NCBI RefSeq assembly: GCF_902832885.1
Contig: NZ_CADFDK010000001.1
Coordinates: 496,001 to 560,000, forward strand
Reading direction: 5' to 3'
Length of the DNA stretch: 64,000 nt
Source of the DNA: Burkholderia seminalis DSM 23518
GTDB lineage: Bacteria; Pseudomonadota; Gammaproteobacteria; Burkholderiales; Burkholderiaceae
Both the position numbers and the translations under genes were made by a program. Of the stretch, positions 46,405 to 55,953 are shown piece after piece. Position 1 is the first letter of the stretch. Each line of letters begins with the position of its first letter. A model generated the notes under the pieces. The model searched no databases, was not told the origin of the DNA, and saw only the letters and a list, made by a program, of their open reading frames with translations.

Positions 46405-46432
46405 TCGCACCCGCATCCCGAGGAGTTCATTC

Positions 46433-47425
46433 ATGAAAGCAGCACTCGATGTCGTGACCTACGGCGAAGCGATGGCGATGTTCGTCGCGGCCGAGCCCGG
46501 CCATCTCGCGCAGGCGGGGCAATTCACGAAGCGGATCGCGGGCGCCGACCTGAACGTCGCGATCGGCCTGTCGCGGCTCGGTTTCCGGGTCGGCTGGATG
46601 AGCCGCGTGGGCCGCGATTCGTTCGGCGGCTACGTGCTCGACACGCTGGCGCGCGAAGGCATCGACGCGTCGTGCGTGACGGTCGATCCGCGTTACCCGA
46701 CCGGTTTCCAGCTGAAGTCGCGCAACGACGACGGCAGCGATCCGACCGTCGAATATTTCCGCAAGGGCTCGGCCGCGAGCCATCTGTCGTGCGACGACTA
46801 CGTGGCCGACTACGTGCTCGGCGCGCGCCACCTGCACCTGACGGGCGTCGCGCCGGCGATCTCCGCGACCTCGTGCGAGCTGGCGTTCCAGCTGGCGCGC
46901 GAAATGCGCGCGGCCGGCAAGACGATCTCGTTCGACCCGAACCTGCGCCCGACGCTGTGGCCGTCCGCCGACGTGATGGCGAAAACGCTGAACGCGCTCG
47001 CGACGCTCGCCGACTGGGTGCTGCCGGGCCTCGCCGAAGGGCAGCAGCTCACCGGGCACGACACGCCGGCCGACATCGCGGGCTTCTATCTCGCGCAGGG
47101 TGCGCGCGGCGTCGTGATCAAGCTCGGCGCCGAAGGCGCGTATTTCCGCACGGCCGACGGCCGCGAGGGCACGGTCGTGGGCGAGCGCGTCGAACGGGTG
47201 GTCGACACGGTCGGCGCCGGCGACGGTTTCGCGGTCGGCGTGGTCAGCGCGTTGCTGGAAGGCCGCAGCGTCGAGCAGGCCGTCGCGCGCGGCAACCGGA
47301 TCGGCGCGCTCGCCATCCAGGTGATCGGCGATTCGGAAGGGTTGCCGACGCGTGAAGCCCTCGACCGGCTCGAAAATGTCAGCAATCGCACCGATCGCTT
47401 AGAGGAAACCGTCACCGCGCAATGA
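46433..47425 (+). CDS. kguK: PfkB-family 2-ketogluconate kinase
   Basis: A 330-residue kinase that makes 2-keto-6-phosphogluconate. N-terminal Gly-rich GEAMAMF...AGADLNVAIGLSRLG and C-terminal DTVGAGDGFAVGVV (catalytic Asp) are the two PfkB signatures. ATG 46433 has GAGGAG upstream. Confidence 0.87.
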   Translation: MKAALDVVTYGEAMAMFVAAEPGHLAQAGQFTKRIAGADLNVAIGLSRLGFRVGWMSRVGRDSFGGYVLDTLAREGIDASCVTVDPRYPTGFQLKSRNDDGSDPTVEYFRKGSAASHLSCDDYVADYVLGARHLHLTGVAPAISATSCELAFQLAREMRAAGKTISFDPNLRPTLWPSADVMAKTLNALATLADWVLPGLAEGQQLTGHDTPADIAGFYLAQGARGVVIKLGAEGAYFRTADGREGTVVGERVERVVDTVGAGDGFAVGVVSALLEGRSVEQAVARGNRIGALAIQVIGDSEGLPTREALDRLENVSNRTDRLEETVTAQ

Positions 47426-47540
47426 GAGGCCGGACACGGCACAATCCGCGGATCCATTTCGTGTGCGACGCACACGCAGTTTTGTTCCAGGCCGACGGGT
47501 GTCCAGGCACCCAGTCCGGTCGACATACGGAGACACGCTC

Positions 47541-48821
47541 ATGGCAGCCAATCTTGCAACCCGACGCTGGTGGACGATCATGCCGATCGTGTTCATCACG
47601 TACAGCCTCGCTTACCTCGACCGCGCGAACTACGGGTTCGCGGCGGCGGCCGGCATCAACCAGGACCTCGGGGTCAGCAAGGGCCTGTCGTCGCTGATCG
47701 GCGCGCTGTTCTTCCTCGGCTACTTCTTCTTCCAGATCCCCGGCGCGATCTATGCGGAGCGCCGCAGCGTGAAGAAGCTCGTGTTCGTCAGCCTGATCCT
47801 GTGGGGCGCCTGCGCGGCACTCACGGGCGTGGTCAGCAACATCCCGTCGCTGATGGCGATCCGCTTCGTGCTCGGTGTCGTCGAAGCGGCCGTGATGCCG
47901 GCGATGCTGATCTACATCAGCAACTGGTTCACGAAGAACGAGCGCTCGCGCGCGAACACGTTCCTGATCCTCGGCAACCCGGTCACGGTGCTGTGGATGT
48001 CGATCGTGTCGGGTTATCTCGTGCATGAATTCGGCTGGCGCCACATGTTCATCGCCGAAGGCGTGCCGGCCGTCATCTGGGCCGTGTGCTGGTGGTTCCT
48101 CGTGCAGGACAAGCCGGCCGATTCGCCGCGGCTCTCGGCACAGGAAAAGCGTGACCTCGACGCCGCGCTCGCGGCCGAGCAGGCAGCGATCAAGCCCGTG
48201 CGCAACTACGGCGAGGCATTCCGCTCGCCGGCCGTGATCAAGCTGTGCGCGCAGTATTTCTGCTGGAGCATCGGCGTGTACGGCTTCGTGCTGTGGCTGC
48301 CGTCGATCGTCAAGAACGGTTCCGAGCTCGGGATGGTCGCGACCGGCTGGCTGTCCGCGCTGCCGTATCTGGCGGCGACGATCGCGATGCTCGCCGCCTC
48401 GTGGGCCTCCGACAAGGTCGGCTCGCGCCGCGGCTTCGTGTGGCCGTTCCTGCTGATCGGCGCGGCCGCGTTCGCCGCGTCGTACGCGCTCGGCTCGTCG
48501 CATTTCTGGATCTCGTATGCGCTCCTGGTCGTCGCGGGTGCGGCGATGTATGCGCCGTACGGCCCGTTCTTCGCGATCGTGCCGGAACTGCTGCCGAAGA
48601 ACGTCGCCGGCGGCGCGATGGCGCTGATCAACAGCATGGGCGCGCTCGGCTCGTTCGTCGGCTCGTACTTCGTCGGCTACCTGAACGGTGCGACCGGGTC
48701 GCCCGTCGCATCGTATGCGTTCATGAGCGCCGCGCTCGTCGCCGCGGTGATCCTCACGCTGTCCGTCAAACCCCAGGCGCGCGATGCGCATCCGCTCGCC
48801 GCGCCGCTGCAAGGAAAATGA
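47541..48821 (+). CDS. kguT: MFS 2-ketogluconate transporter
   Basis: A 426-residue major-facilitator protein of the anion:cation symporter family: 12 helices, with the LDRANYGFAAAAGINQDLG signature after helix 1. ATG 47541 is the first Met fitting this start. Imports 2-ketogluconate for the kinase and reductase in the same operon. Confidence 0.87.
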   Translation: MAANLATRRWWTIMPIVFITYSLAYLDRANYGFAAAAGINQDLGVSKGLSSLIGALFFLGYFFFQIPGAIYAERRSVKKLVFVSLILWGACAALTGVVSNIPSLMAIRFVLGVVEAAVMPAMLIYISNWFTKNERSRANTFLILGNPVTVLWMSIVSGYLVHEFGWRHMFIAEGVPAVIWAVCWWFLVQDKPADSPRLSAQEKRDLDAALAAEQAAIKPVRNYGEAFRSPAVIKLCAQYFCWSIGVYGFVLWLPSIVKNGSELGMVATGWLSALPYLAATIAMLAASWASDKVGSRRGFVWPFLLIGAAAFAASYALGSSHFWISYALLVVAGAAMYAPYGPFFAIVPELLPKNVAGGAMALINSMGALGSFVGSYFVGYLNGATGSPVASYAFMSAALVAAVILTLSVKPQARDAHPLAAPLQGK

Positions 48822-48824
48822 AAC

Positions 48825-49790
48825 ATGAAGCCCCGTATCGTCGCGTACAAGCCGCTGCCCGATGACGTTCTCGCGTACCTGCGCGAGCATGCGGACGTCG
48901 TGCAGGCCGATGGCGCCGATGCGCTTGCCGCCGCACTCGGCGACGCGGACGGCGCGATCGGCGCGAGCCTGAAGGTCACGCCGCAGATGCTCGATCGCGC
49001 CCCGCGGCTGAAGGCGTGGTCGACGATCTCGGTCGGCTACGACAACTTCGACGTCGCCGATCTCACGCGCCGCGGCATCGTGCTCGCGCATACGCCCGAC
49101 GTGCTGACCGAGTCGACCGCCGATACGGTGTTCTCGCTGATCCTGGCGTCCGCGCGGCGCGTGGTCGAACTGGCCGAGTGGGTCAAGGCCGGCCACTGGC
49201 ATCGCAGCATCGGCCCCGACCTGTACGGGACCGACGTGCAGGGCAAGACGCTCGGCATCGTCGGGCTCGGCCGAATCGGCGGCGCGGTCGCGCGCCGCGC
49301 GGCGCTCGGCTTCCGGATGCAGGTGCTGTACGCGAACCGCTCCGCGCATGCGGAAGCCGAGACGCAGTACGGCGCACGGCGCGTGACGCTCGACGCGTTG
49401 CTCGCCCAGTCGGATTTCGTGTGCGTGCAGGTGCCGCTGTCGCCGGAGACGCGCCACCTGATCGGCGCACCCGAATTCGCGAAGATGAAGCGCGGCGCGA
49501 TCCTGATCAACGCGTCGCGCGGGCCCGTCGTCGACGAGGCCGCGCTGGTCGACGCGCTGCGCGCGGGCACGATCCGCGGGGCGGGGCTCGACGTGTTCGA
49601 GCAGGAGCCGCTGCCGGCGGATTCGCCGCTGCTGCGGATGAAGAACGTCGTCGCGCTGCCGCATATCGGCTCGGCGACGCACGAGACGCGCCACGCGATG
49701 GCGCGCTGCGCCGCGGAAAACCTGGTCGGCGCGCTGGCCGGCACGCTGCGCACGAATCTCGTCAATCCGGACGCGCTCGCGCACGCCTGA
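48825..49790 (+). CDS. kguD: 2-keto-6-phosphogluconate reductase (D-2-hydroxyacid dehydrogenase family)
   Basis: A 321-residue NAD(P)-dependent reductase. [13 protein letters not shown] is the Rossmann loop; active-site Arg ([10 protein letters not shown]), Glu (DVFEQEP) and His (LPHIGSAT) are present. It starts three bases after the kguT stop. It converts 2-keto-6-phosphogluconate to 6-phosphogluconate. Confidence 0.87.
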   Translation: MKPRIVAYKPLPDDVLAYLREHADVVQADGADALAAALGDADGAIGASLKVTPQMLDRAPRLKAWSTISVGYDNFDVADLTRRGIVLAHTPDVLTESTADTVFSLILASARRVVELAEWVKAGHWHRSIGPDLYGTDVQGKTLGIVGLGRIGGAVARRAALGFRMQVLYANRSAHAEAETQYGARRVTLDALLAQSDFVCVQVPLSPETRHLIGAPEFAKMKRGAILINASRGPVVDEAALVDALRAGTIRGAGLDVFEQEPLPADSPLLRMKNVVALPHIGSATHETRHAMARCAAENLVGALAGTLRTNLVNPDALAHA

Positions 49791-50122
49791 GCCGCCGCCG
49801 GCACCCGGCCGGGACGGCGCGGGCACGGTTAGAGTCGAGGGTCTTGGTGCGGGCGGGCCGGCTGCGTTATGATCGCCCGCTCTCGTTGCATCGACGCGCC
49901 GGCTACACTGCCGGTGGCGTCGCGCGGCGGGAATCCGCGCCAGGTCCGGGCGGCCGATTGCCGATGCACGCGACTGGCGGGCGCTGGTCGACCGCGAAAC
50001 ACGGGGCCGGCGCAGGCGCAGAAGCGCTCAGACAGGGGAGTCCGCCGGGTGGCTTACGTTTCCAACAACAAAGGTCCGTCTGCTCACGAAGCGGCGCGGA
50101 TCGTACGTCGCGAGGCACGACA
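49791..50122. other. kguD-ptxS intergenic region with a candidate promoter
   Basis: No gene is seen. TTGGTG (49844-49849) and TATGAT (49868-49873) with an 18-bp spacer form a plausible sigma-70 promoter for ptxS. No second copy of the 18-bp palindrome occurs here. Confidence 0.45.
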
Positions 50123-51166
50123 GTGACCGATTCGCAACCTTCCACGACGCGTCCGGCGACGATCAGCGACGTCGCGCGCGAGGCCGGCACGGGCAAGACC
50201 AGCGTGTCGCGCTACCTGAACGGCGAAACCCACGTGCTGTCCGTCGATCTGCGCCAGCGGATCGAGTCGGCGATCGCGCGGCTCAACTACCGGCCGAACC
50301 AGATGGCGCGCGGGCTCAAGCGCGGCCGCAACCGGCTGCTCGGCATGCTCGCGGCCGACCTGACCAATCCCTACACCGTCGAAGTGCTGCAGGGCGTCGA
50401 GGCCGCGTGCCATGCGCTCGGCTACATGCCGCTCATCTGTCACGCGGCGAACGAGGTCGAGATGGAGCGGCGCTTCCTGCAGCTGCTCACGACCTACCGG
50501 GTCGAAGGGCTGATCGTCAACGCGCTCGGCGCGGAGGAGGACGTGCTGCGCCCGTTGCGCGGCGCGGGGATCCCGGCCGTGCTCGTCGACCGGACGGTCG
50601 AGGGCTTCGAGGCCGACCTGATCGGCCTCGACAACGCCGACGCGATCGAGATGGCGCTCGCGCACCTGGTCGAACACGGCTTCGACGCGATCCATTTCGT
50701 CGTGCAGCCGTTCGAGCGCGTCAGCTCGCGGCGCGTGCGCGAGGCGGCATTCCGCGCGGCGCTCGACGCGCGCGGGCTGCCGGTGCCGCCGACGGTCGTG
50801 CTCGACCTGAACGCGCCCGACGCGGCCGCCGCGGCGCTGGCCGACATCGACACCCGCATCGACGCCGCCTCGCGGCGCGGCGTGCGTGCGGCGCTGTTCG
50901 CCGCGAACGCGCCGGTCGCGCTCGCGATCGCGCGCCACCTGCGTGCGCGTTTCGGCGCCGCGTGGCAGCAGAAGGCGGCGCTGCTGTCGATCGACGATCC
51001 GGAATGGGCCGAGCTGATCGGCATCACGACGATTCGTCAGCCGACCTACGAAATCGGCTACAAGGCCGTCGAATTTGTGCACGAGCGGATCGACGGCGCG
51101 GCGGGCGACGTACGCGTCGCGATGCTGCCCGGCGAGCTGTGTGCGCGCGCGTCGACCACAAGCTGA
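50123..51166 (+). CDS. ptxS: LacI-family regulator of 2-ketogluconate use
   Basis: A 347-residue LacI-type protein. The GTG start (MTDSQPSTTRPATISDVAREAG) is preceded by GAGG. The helix-turn-helix (TISDVAREAGTGKTSVSRYLNG) and hinge (NQMARGLKRGR) precede a sugar-binding core. Its position after kguEKTD and the palindrome before kguE identify it as a PtxS-like repressor released by 2-ketogluconate. The recognition-helix region should explain the altered operator half-site. Confidence 0.85.
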   Translation: MTDSQPSTTRPATISDVAREAGTGKTSVSRYLNGETHVLSVDLRQRIESAIARLNYRPNQMARGLKRGRNRLLGMLAADLTNPYTVEVLQGVEAACHALGYMPLICHAANEVEMERRFLQLLTTYRVEGLIVNALGAEEDVLRPLRGAGIPAVLVDRTVEGFEADLIGLDNADAIEMALAHLVEHGFDAIHFVVQPFERVSSRRVREAAFRAALDARGLPVPPTVVLDLNAPDAAAAALADIDTRIDAASRRGVRAALFAANAPVALAIARHLRARFGAAWQQKAALLSIDDPEWAELIGITTIRQPTYEIGYKAVEFVHERIDGAAGDVRVAMLPGELCARASTTS

Positions 51167-51220
51167 GTATCATGCGGGGCACGCAGCGCGTCAGGTGCGC
51201 TGCCCCGAACAAGGAAATAC

Positions 51221-52009
51221 ATGACTGTCGCTCCCGTCACGCTGGCGCTGCTGATCGCCGCCACGCTGATCATCGCGCTGCTGCCGCTCGTCCTCTTCCG
51301 CATCCTGCGCAAGCCGCTTGCGCTCAATCGCCGCGACACGATCGTCGGCGTCGCCGTCTTCACGCTGTTTGCGATGATCGCCGAGCGCGCGTTTCACGGG
51401 CTCGTGCTGAGCCGCACGCCGGAGGACGGCTGGCTGACGCAGCCGCTCGCGTTCGTCGCGTACAGCGCGCTCGCGACGGCCGTATTCGAGGAAGCCGGCC
51501 GCTATCTCGGGATGCGTTTCCTGAACCGCCGCTACGGCGAGTCGGCCGGCGACGGCCGCGGGATCGGCTACGGGATCGGTCATGCCGGCGCCGAAGCATG
51601 GTTCGTCGGCGTGCTCGTGTGGGGCCAGTGGTCGTATCTCGCGTGGCTCGCGAGCCGCGGCCAGCTCGAGACGCAGTTGTCCGACCTGCCGGTCGACACC
51701 GTGGTGCGGCTGCACATGATGCTCGCGACGCTGTCGGCGCAGTCGATCCTGTTGTTGCTGCTCGAACGCTGCGCGGCGTTCGCGGTGCAGCTCGCGCTGT
51801 CGGTGCTGGTCTGGCGCGGCGTGCGCGCCGGTCGCGCGGGCGTGTTGCCGCTCGCGATCGTGCTGCATGCGCTCGCGGCCGTGCCGACGCTGCTGTACCA
51901 GGTGCGCGTGCTGCCGGCCGCGTGGGTCGAGGCCGCGTATTTCGTGCTGGGCGCGGTCCTGGTCGCCGTGCTGGTGAAGACGTGCCGGCCGTCGCGAACG
52001 GCAGCCTGA
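51221..52009 (+). CDS. YhfC-family putative intramembrane protease
   Basis: A 262-residue protein of about seven or eight membrane helices. FEEAGRY at 89-95 and GIGHAGAEA from 118 match the conserved Glu and His motifs of the YhfC family, which is related to CPBP-type glutamic proteases. Substrate unknown. The following gene starts 13 bp later. Confidence 0.75.
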   Translation: MTVAPVTLALLIAATLIIALLPLVLFRILRKPLALNRRDTIVGVAVFTLFAMIAERAFHGLVLSRTPEDGWLTQPLAFVAYSALATAVFEEAGRYLGMRFLNRRYGESAGDGRGIGYGIGHAGAEAWFVGVLVWGQWSYLAWLASRGQLETQLSDLPVDTVVRLHMMLATLSAQSILLLLLERCAAFAVQLALSVLVWRGVRAGRAGVLPLAIVLHALAAVPTLLYQVRVLPAAWVEAAYFVLGAVLVAVLVKTCRPSRTAA

Positions 52010-52021
52010 CGGGGGAGCGTA

Positions 52022-52384
52022 ATGGATGACTATCTGATCGAATGCCAGAGCGCGGAATTCGACGCGCTCGCGCGCGTGATCTGCGATCTCTTTCCGGAGC
52101 AGACGCGCTTTGCCGAAAGCAGCGATGCGCGCGGGCGCTTCCTGTCCGTGCACTGGCTCGCGATGCGTTTCGGCGCGACGCCGAAGCGGATGACGCTCGA
52201 TATCCGCATCGTGCCGGCGGCGTTCGCGCGCTATCTTGCGCTCAAGCCGATGCAGCGTGCGCGCAGCCATGCGGTGCTGCATGCGTACACGGAAGCGATG
52301 CTCGGCTCGCTCGAGGAGCGGCATGCGGCCGGCGAGGCCGTCGAGCGCAACGCGGAACTCGAGCTCGACGAGGACTTTGCGTGA
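52022..52384 (+). CDS. Small conserved hypothetical protein
   Basis: A 120-residue soluble protein, acidic at the C-terminus (RNAELELDEDFA). A Shine-Dalgarno-like GGGGGAG precedes ATG 52022. It probably shares a transcript with the YhfC-like gene. Family not recognised with confidence. Confidence 0.7.
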   Translation: MDDYLIECQSAEFDALARVICDLFPEQTRFAESSDARGRFLSVHWLAMRFGATPKRMTLDIRIVPAAFARYLALKPMQRARSHAVLHAYTEAMLGSLEERHAAGEAVERNAELELDEDFA

Positions 52385-52417
52385 GCGGGTGCGCCGGCAT
52401 CGTGCCGGCGCGGCGGG

Positions 52418-52849
52418 TTACGCGTCGCGGTAGACCTGCGCGAAGCGCTGCGCCTGCACGACGCCGTAGTCGCCGGGCGCGTATTGCATGACCCAGTCGC
52501 CGGCGACGCCGCGCAGCGTGTCGCCGTTTTCCGAGCGGGCGATCGTGAACGGCTCGTCCATCCGGCGGGCGAGCACGACGGCCGGCCGGTTCCGGTAGGC
52601 GCCCGGCGTGCCGTGCGCGAGTGCCGGATCGGCGGGCAGGTATTTGGCGTCGAAGCGTGCGCGCGACACGACCCAGCGATCGCCGGTCGAGCCGGTGATC
52701 AGCGCGTCGCCCGCGACGTAGCGGTTCGGACCTTCGAGGCTCATCAGTTCGCCGTCGGCATCCGCGAAAGCCACGGCGACGGTTTCGTCCTTGACGACGC
52801 GACGGGCCTGCGGATCGGTACGCAGATCGAGGTGCTTGAGTTCGAGCAT
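52418..52849 (-). CDS. PGDYG-domain protein
   Basis: A 143-residue soluble protein with the name-giving PGDYG motif at 125-129 and a preceding GDWVMQYA stretch. Function unknown. It is convergent with the preceding small gene, separated by 33 bp. Confidence 0.8.
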   Translation of the reverse strand: MLELKHLDLRTDPQARRVVKDETVAVAFADADGELMSLEGPNRYVAGDALITGSTGDRWVVSRARFDAKYLPADPALAHGTPGAYRNRPAVVLARRMDEPFTIARSENGDTLRGVAGDWVMQYAPGDYGVVQAQRFAQVYRDA

Positions 52850-52984
52850 GGCGGGAAGGTACGGGAAAGCTGGAAAAGCCGGGAGCTTATCCCGAATTCG
52901 GCGCGCCGTGTGGCGCGCCGATCGCCGGCGGAGACGCGGCGCCGTCCGCCCGGGCGGGGCAGCACGGCGCCGGCGGGGTGGGCG

Positions 52985-53536
52985 TCAGGGTTGCGCGGGT
53001 GCGCTGGCGGCCGGCGCGGCTGCCGCCTTGCCTTCCTTGCCCTTCGCCTTGCCCTTGCCGCGATGCTCGCCGCCGTGGTGCAGCCAGCTGCGGAACGTCG
53101 TGTCGGCCAGCGCCTTCTGCTCGGCCGGGAAGCTCTCGTAGAGCGGCGCGAAGGCGTCGGCGAGCTTCTTCGCACCGTCGGCGTTCGCCTGCGACAGTTC
53201 CGCATACTGCTTCATGTCGTCGAGTGCGGAGACGTCGTGCTTGGCCATCCGTTCGCTGTAGAGGCGGCCCATCGTTGCGCCGTTGTCGCGCATCGTGTCG
53301 GCGAACGTCTTCCACTGCGGTTCCTGCGCCGACGTGATCTTCAACTGGTCGTGCAGGTACTTGATGCGCTGCTCGATGCGCGCTTCGTGGCGTGCCGCGC
53401 GCTGCTCGGCGCTCGGGGCCGACGCCGCGGCCGTCGTGGCCGGGGCCTGCGCGGGCGCTTGCGGCTGTGCCGGGGTTTGCGCGAACGCGCTGGCTGCAAC
53501 GGCGAGCGTAGCGAGGGTGAGCGAGATTTTCTTCAT
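52985..53536 (-). CDS. Spy/CpxP-like LTxxQ-family periplasmic protein
   Basis: A 183-residue protein with a signal peptide cleaved after AFA. A Gln/Pro/Ala-rich linker is followed by a helical domain with LKITSAQEPQWKTF (an LTxxQ-like repeat) at about 67-80, and a Lys/Gly/Ala-rich tail. Family members act as periplasmic chaperones or stress sensors. ATG 53536 has GGAG upstream. Confidence 0.8.
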   Translation of the reverse strand: MKKISLTLATLAVAASAFAQTPAQPQAPAQAPATTAAASAPSAEQRAARHEARIEQRIKYLHDQLKITSAQEPQWKTFADTMRDNGATMGRLYSERMAKHDVSALDDMKQYAELSQANADGAKKLADAFAPLYESFPAEQKALADTTFRSWLHHGGEHRGKGKAKGKEGKAAAAPAASAPAQP

Positions 53537-53709
53537 GATTGGCTCTCCGGGGTGGTGTCGTGCGAGCGGGCGCGGCGGTCACCGCCGCAAGCGCGCTTCT
53601 CGCGTCGCCGTTATTAGTAGCACGTTGCGTGCGGCGCGGCAGTGAATGCGACACTTGCTTACATCCGATACGAATCGAAATTGAAAGGCCCGGATTCGGG
53701 CGATGCCGG

Positions 53710-53738
53710 TTGGGCACGCGGGCGTTCGGCGCTATCAT
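53710..53738 (+). promoter_or_regulatory. Candidate sigma-70 promoter of the Lrp-family gene
   Basis: TTGGGC, 17-bp spacer, TATCAT; 47 bp before the ATG at 53786. Confidence 0.55.
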
Positions 53739-53785
53739 CGCGTCACCTTCCACTCAGCCGGCGCGTTGCGTGCCGGCCCAGCCTC

Positions 53786-54250
53786 ATGCGTCCACCCCGC
53801 CTCGACCAACTCGACGATCTCGACCGGCAACTCGTCGCGCTGCTGCAAGCCGATGCGCGCGCCAGCGTCGCGGATCTCGCGCGCCAGCTCGACGTCGCGC
53901 GCACGACGGTCGTCGCACGCATCGCGCGGCTCGAACGCACCAACGTGATTGCCGGGTACAGCGTGCGGCTCGGGCAGGACGTGCTCGACGCGAGCATTTA
54001 TGCGTACGTCGGCATCATCCTCACGCCGAAGTTCGGCAAGGACGTATTGCGCAAGCTCGACCGGATGCCCGAAGTGCAGCTGCTGTGCGCGGTGAGCGGC
54101 GAGTACGACTACGTCGCGTGGTTGCGCGCCGATTCGCCCGAACGGCTCAACGACCTGCTCGACCAGATCGGGACGCTCGAAGGCGTCGAGCGCACGACGA
54201 CGTCGATCATCCTGTCGCGCAAGATCGATCGCGGGACGATCGGCGGCTGA
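53786..54250 (+). CDS. Lrp/AsnC-family transcriptional regulator
   Basis: A 154-residue regulator. N-terminal helix-turn-helix (LDRQLVALLQADARASVADLARQLDVARTTV) and C-terminal RAM/AsnC ligand domain (YAYVGIILTPKFGKDV, VSGEYDYVAWLRA). ATG 53786 fits the promoter; the longer frame to 53642 would include that promoter. It may control the saccharopine-dehydrogenase-like gene downstream. Confidence 0.87.
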   Translation: MRPPRLDQLDDLDRQLVALLQADARASVADLARQLDVARTTVVARIARLERTNVIAGYSVRLGQDVLDASIYAYVGIILTPKFGKDVLRKLDRMPEVQLLCAVSGEYDYVAWLRADSPERLNDLLDQIGTLEGVERTTTSIILSRKIDRGTIGG

Positions 54251-54749
54251 CCTGCCGCACGCGTTGCCGTGCGCGAGCGTGCCAGCGCGTGCATTGCGCG
54301 GGTTTGCGCGACGTCGTGGGGTTTCGCTTGCCGCCCGCCCGCGGCCATATTCGTCCCGACCGCCGGCGCATTGCCTGATGGGCAGGGTGCCGGCCGTCGC
54401 CTGCCTGCGCATCCGGCGCGTCTCTTCCTTCCGAACGCCTTCGTGTCGCCTGCTTCGACCGGCGTGCCGCTCCTGACGCGCGCGGTTCGTGCGTCGGCGC
54501 CATGCCATTCCTCGTCTTCGCCTTCGTCCTTCGTTCTTGCGCGTGAAGCCTGCAACGGCCTGCCTGCAGGCGCGCTTATACGCGATTTTTAGATGAATCG
54601 GACGTTTCGACGAAATGTATCGTCATAACGTCGAAATTATCGGTCGTTTCGCATCATTCTTCGTCTTGGAACTGATTTTGCGCGTCCCTAAACTGTGTTC
54701 ATGGCTCGACGCCGTTCACAACACCAACCCATCATCAGGAGATAAGCGC
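54251..54749. other. Intergenic region before the saccharopine-dehydrogenase-like gene
   Basis: The first 330 bp are GC-rich with no credible gene. From about 54585 the sequence turns AT-rich and contains a TTTCG-A-CGAAA palindrome at 54605-54615, then the promoter at 54666-54694. These could be Lrp-family binding sites. Confidence 0.55.
54666..54694 (+). promoter_or_regulatory. Sigma-70 promoter of the saccharopine-dehydrogenase-like gene
   Basis: TTGGAA, 17-bp spacer, TAAACT; transcription would start near 54701, about 50 nt before the ATG. Confidence 0.65.
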
Positions 54750-55850
54750 ATGAAAATCGCCATCGTCGGCGCAGGTCTGATCGGCCACACCATTGCTCAC
54801 ATGCTGCGTGAAACGGGCGACTACGAAGTCGTCGCGTTCGACCGCGACGCGGATGCGCTCACGAAGCTGTCGCGCGAAGGCATCGCGACGCAACGCGTCG
54901 ATTCCGCCGATGCGAATGCGATTCGCGAAGCAGTGAAGGGCTTCGATGCGCTCGTCAATGCGCTGCCTTACTACCTCGCGGTGAACGTTGCCGCCGCCGC
55001 GAAGGCTGCCGGCGTCCATTACTTCGACCTGACCGAAGACGTGCGCGCCACCCACGCGATCCGCGAACTGGCCGACGGCTCCGACCGTGCGTTCATGCCG
55101 CAGTGCGGCCTCGCGCCGGGCTTCATCGGCATCGCCGCGCACGAACTCGTGAACGGCTTCAGCGAAGTGCGCGACGTGAAGATGCGCGTCGGCGCGCTGC
55201 CCGAGTATCCGACCAACGCGCTGAAGTACAACCTGACGTGGAGCGTCGACGGCCTGATCAACGAATACTGCCAGCCGTGCGAAGCGATCCGCGACGGCCG
55301 CAAGCAGTGGGTGCAGCCGCTCGAAGGCCTCGAGCACTTCTCGCTGGACGGCACCGAATACGAAGCGTTCAACACGTCGGGCGGCCTCGGCACGCTGTGC
55401 GAGACGCTGTCGGGCAAGGTCGAGACGCTCGACTACAAGTCGGTGCGCTATCCGGGCCACCGCGAGCTCGTCCAGTTCCTGCTGGAAGACCTGCGCCTGT
55501 CGACCGACCGCGACACGCTGAAGTCGATCATGCGCCGTGCGGTGCCGTCGACGAAGCAGGACGTCGTGCTGGTGTTCGTCACGGTGACGGGCGTGAAGGA
55601 CGGCCAGCTCGTGCAGGACGTGTTCACGCGCAAGATCTTCGCGAAGGACGTGTGCGGGATGCACATGAGCGCGATCCAGATCACGACGGCCGGCGCGATG
55701 TGCGCGGTGCTGGATCTGTTCCGCGAAAAGAAGCTGCCGCAGAGCGGTTTCATCCCGCAGGAAAAGGTGTCGCTGAAGGCGTTCCTGTCGAACCGCTTCG
55801 GCAAGCTGTACGACGGCGGCACGATGGAGCGCGTGCACGCGCTCGCCTGA
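54750..55850 (+). CDS. Saccharopine dehydrogenase family oxidoreductase
   Basis: A 366-residue NAD(P)-dependent enzyme: Rossmann loop GAGLIGHTIA at 7-16, then QCGLAPGFIG near residue 115-125 and YPGHRELVQFL, typical of the saccharopine dehydrogenase/lysine 6-dehydrogenase family. ATG 54750 has AGGAG upstream. With an Lrp-type regulator next to it, a step of lysine or related amino-acid catabolism is the best guess. Confidence 0.85.
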   Translation: MKIAIVGAGLIGHTIAHMLRETGDYEVVAFDRDADALTKLSREGIATQRVDSADANAIREAVKGFDALVNALPYYLAVNVAAAAKAAGVHYFDLTEDVRATHAIRELADGSDRAFMPQCGLAPGFIGIAAHELVNGFSEVRDVKMRVGALPEYPTNALKYNLTWSVDGLINEYCQPCEAIRDGRKQWVQPLEGLEHFSLDGTEYEAFNTSGGLGTLCETLSGKVETLDYKSVRYPGHRELVQFLLEDLRLSTDRDTLKSIMRRAVPSTKQDVVLVFVTVTGVKDGQLVQDVFTRKIFAKDVCGMHMSAIQITTAGAMCAVLDLFREKKLPQSGFIPQEKVSLKAFLSNRFGKLYDGGTMERVHALA

Positions 55851-55883
55851 CCCTCCGCCAGCCTCGGGCACGAGGGCCGTACG

Positions 55884-55920
55884 ACGCCGGGAGCGCAGCA
55901 GCGCTTCCGGCGTTGTCGTT
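55884..55920 (+). terminator. Terminator after the saccharopine-dehydrogenase-like gene
   Basis: Near-perfect 13-bp stem ACGCCGGGAGCGC / GCGCTTCCGGCGT with an AGCA loop and a T-rich tail (TGTCGTTT). It may also serve the convergent kinase gene. Confidence 0.75.
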
Positions 55921-55953
55921 TGTGACGCGCAAGGCGGGAACGGTGCGGTGCGC

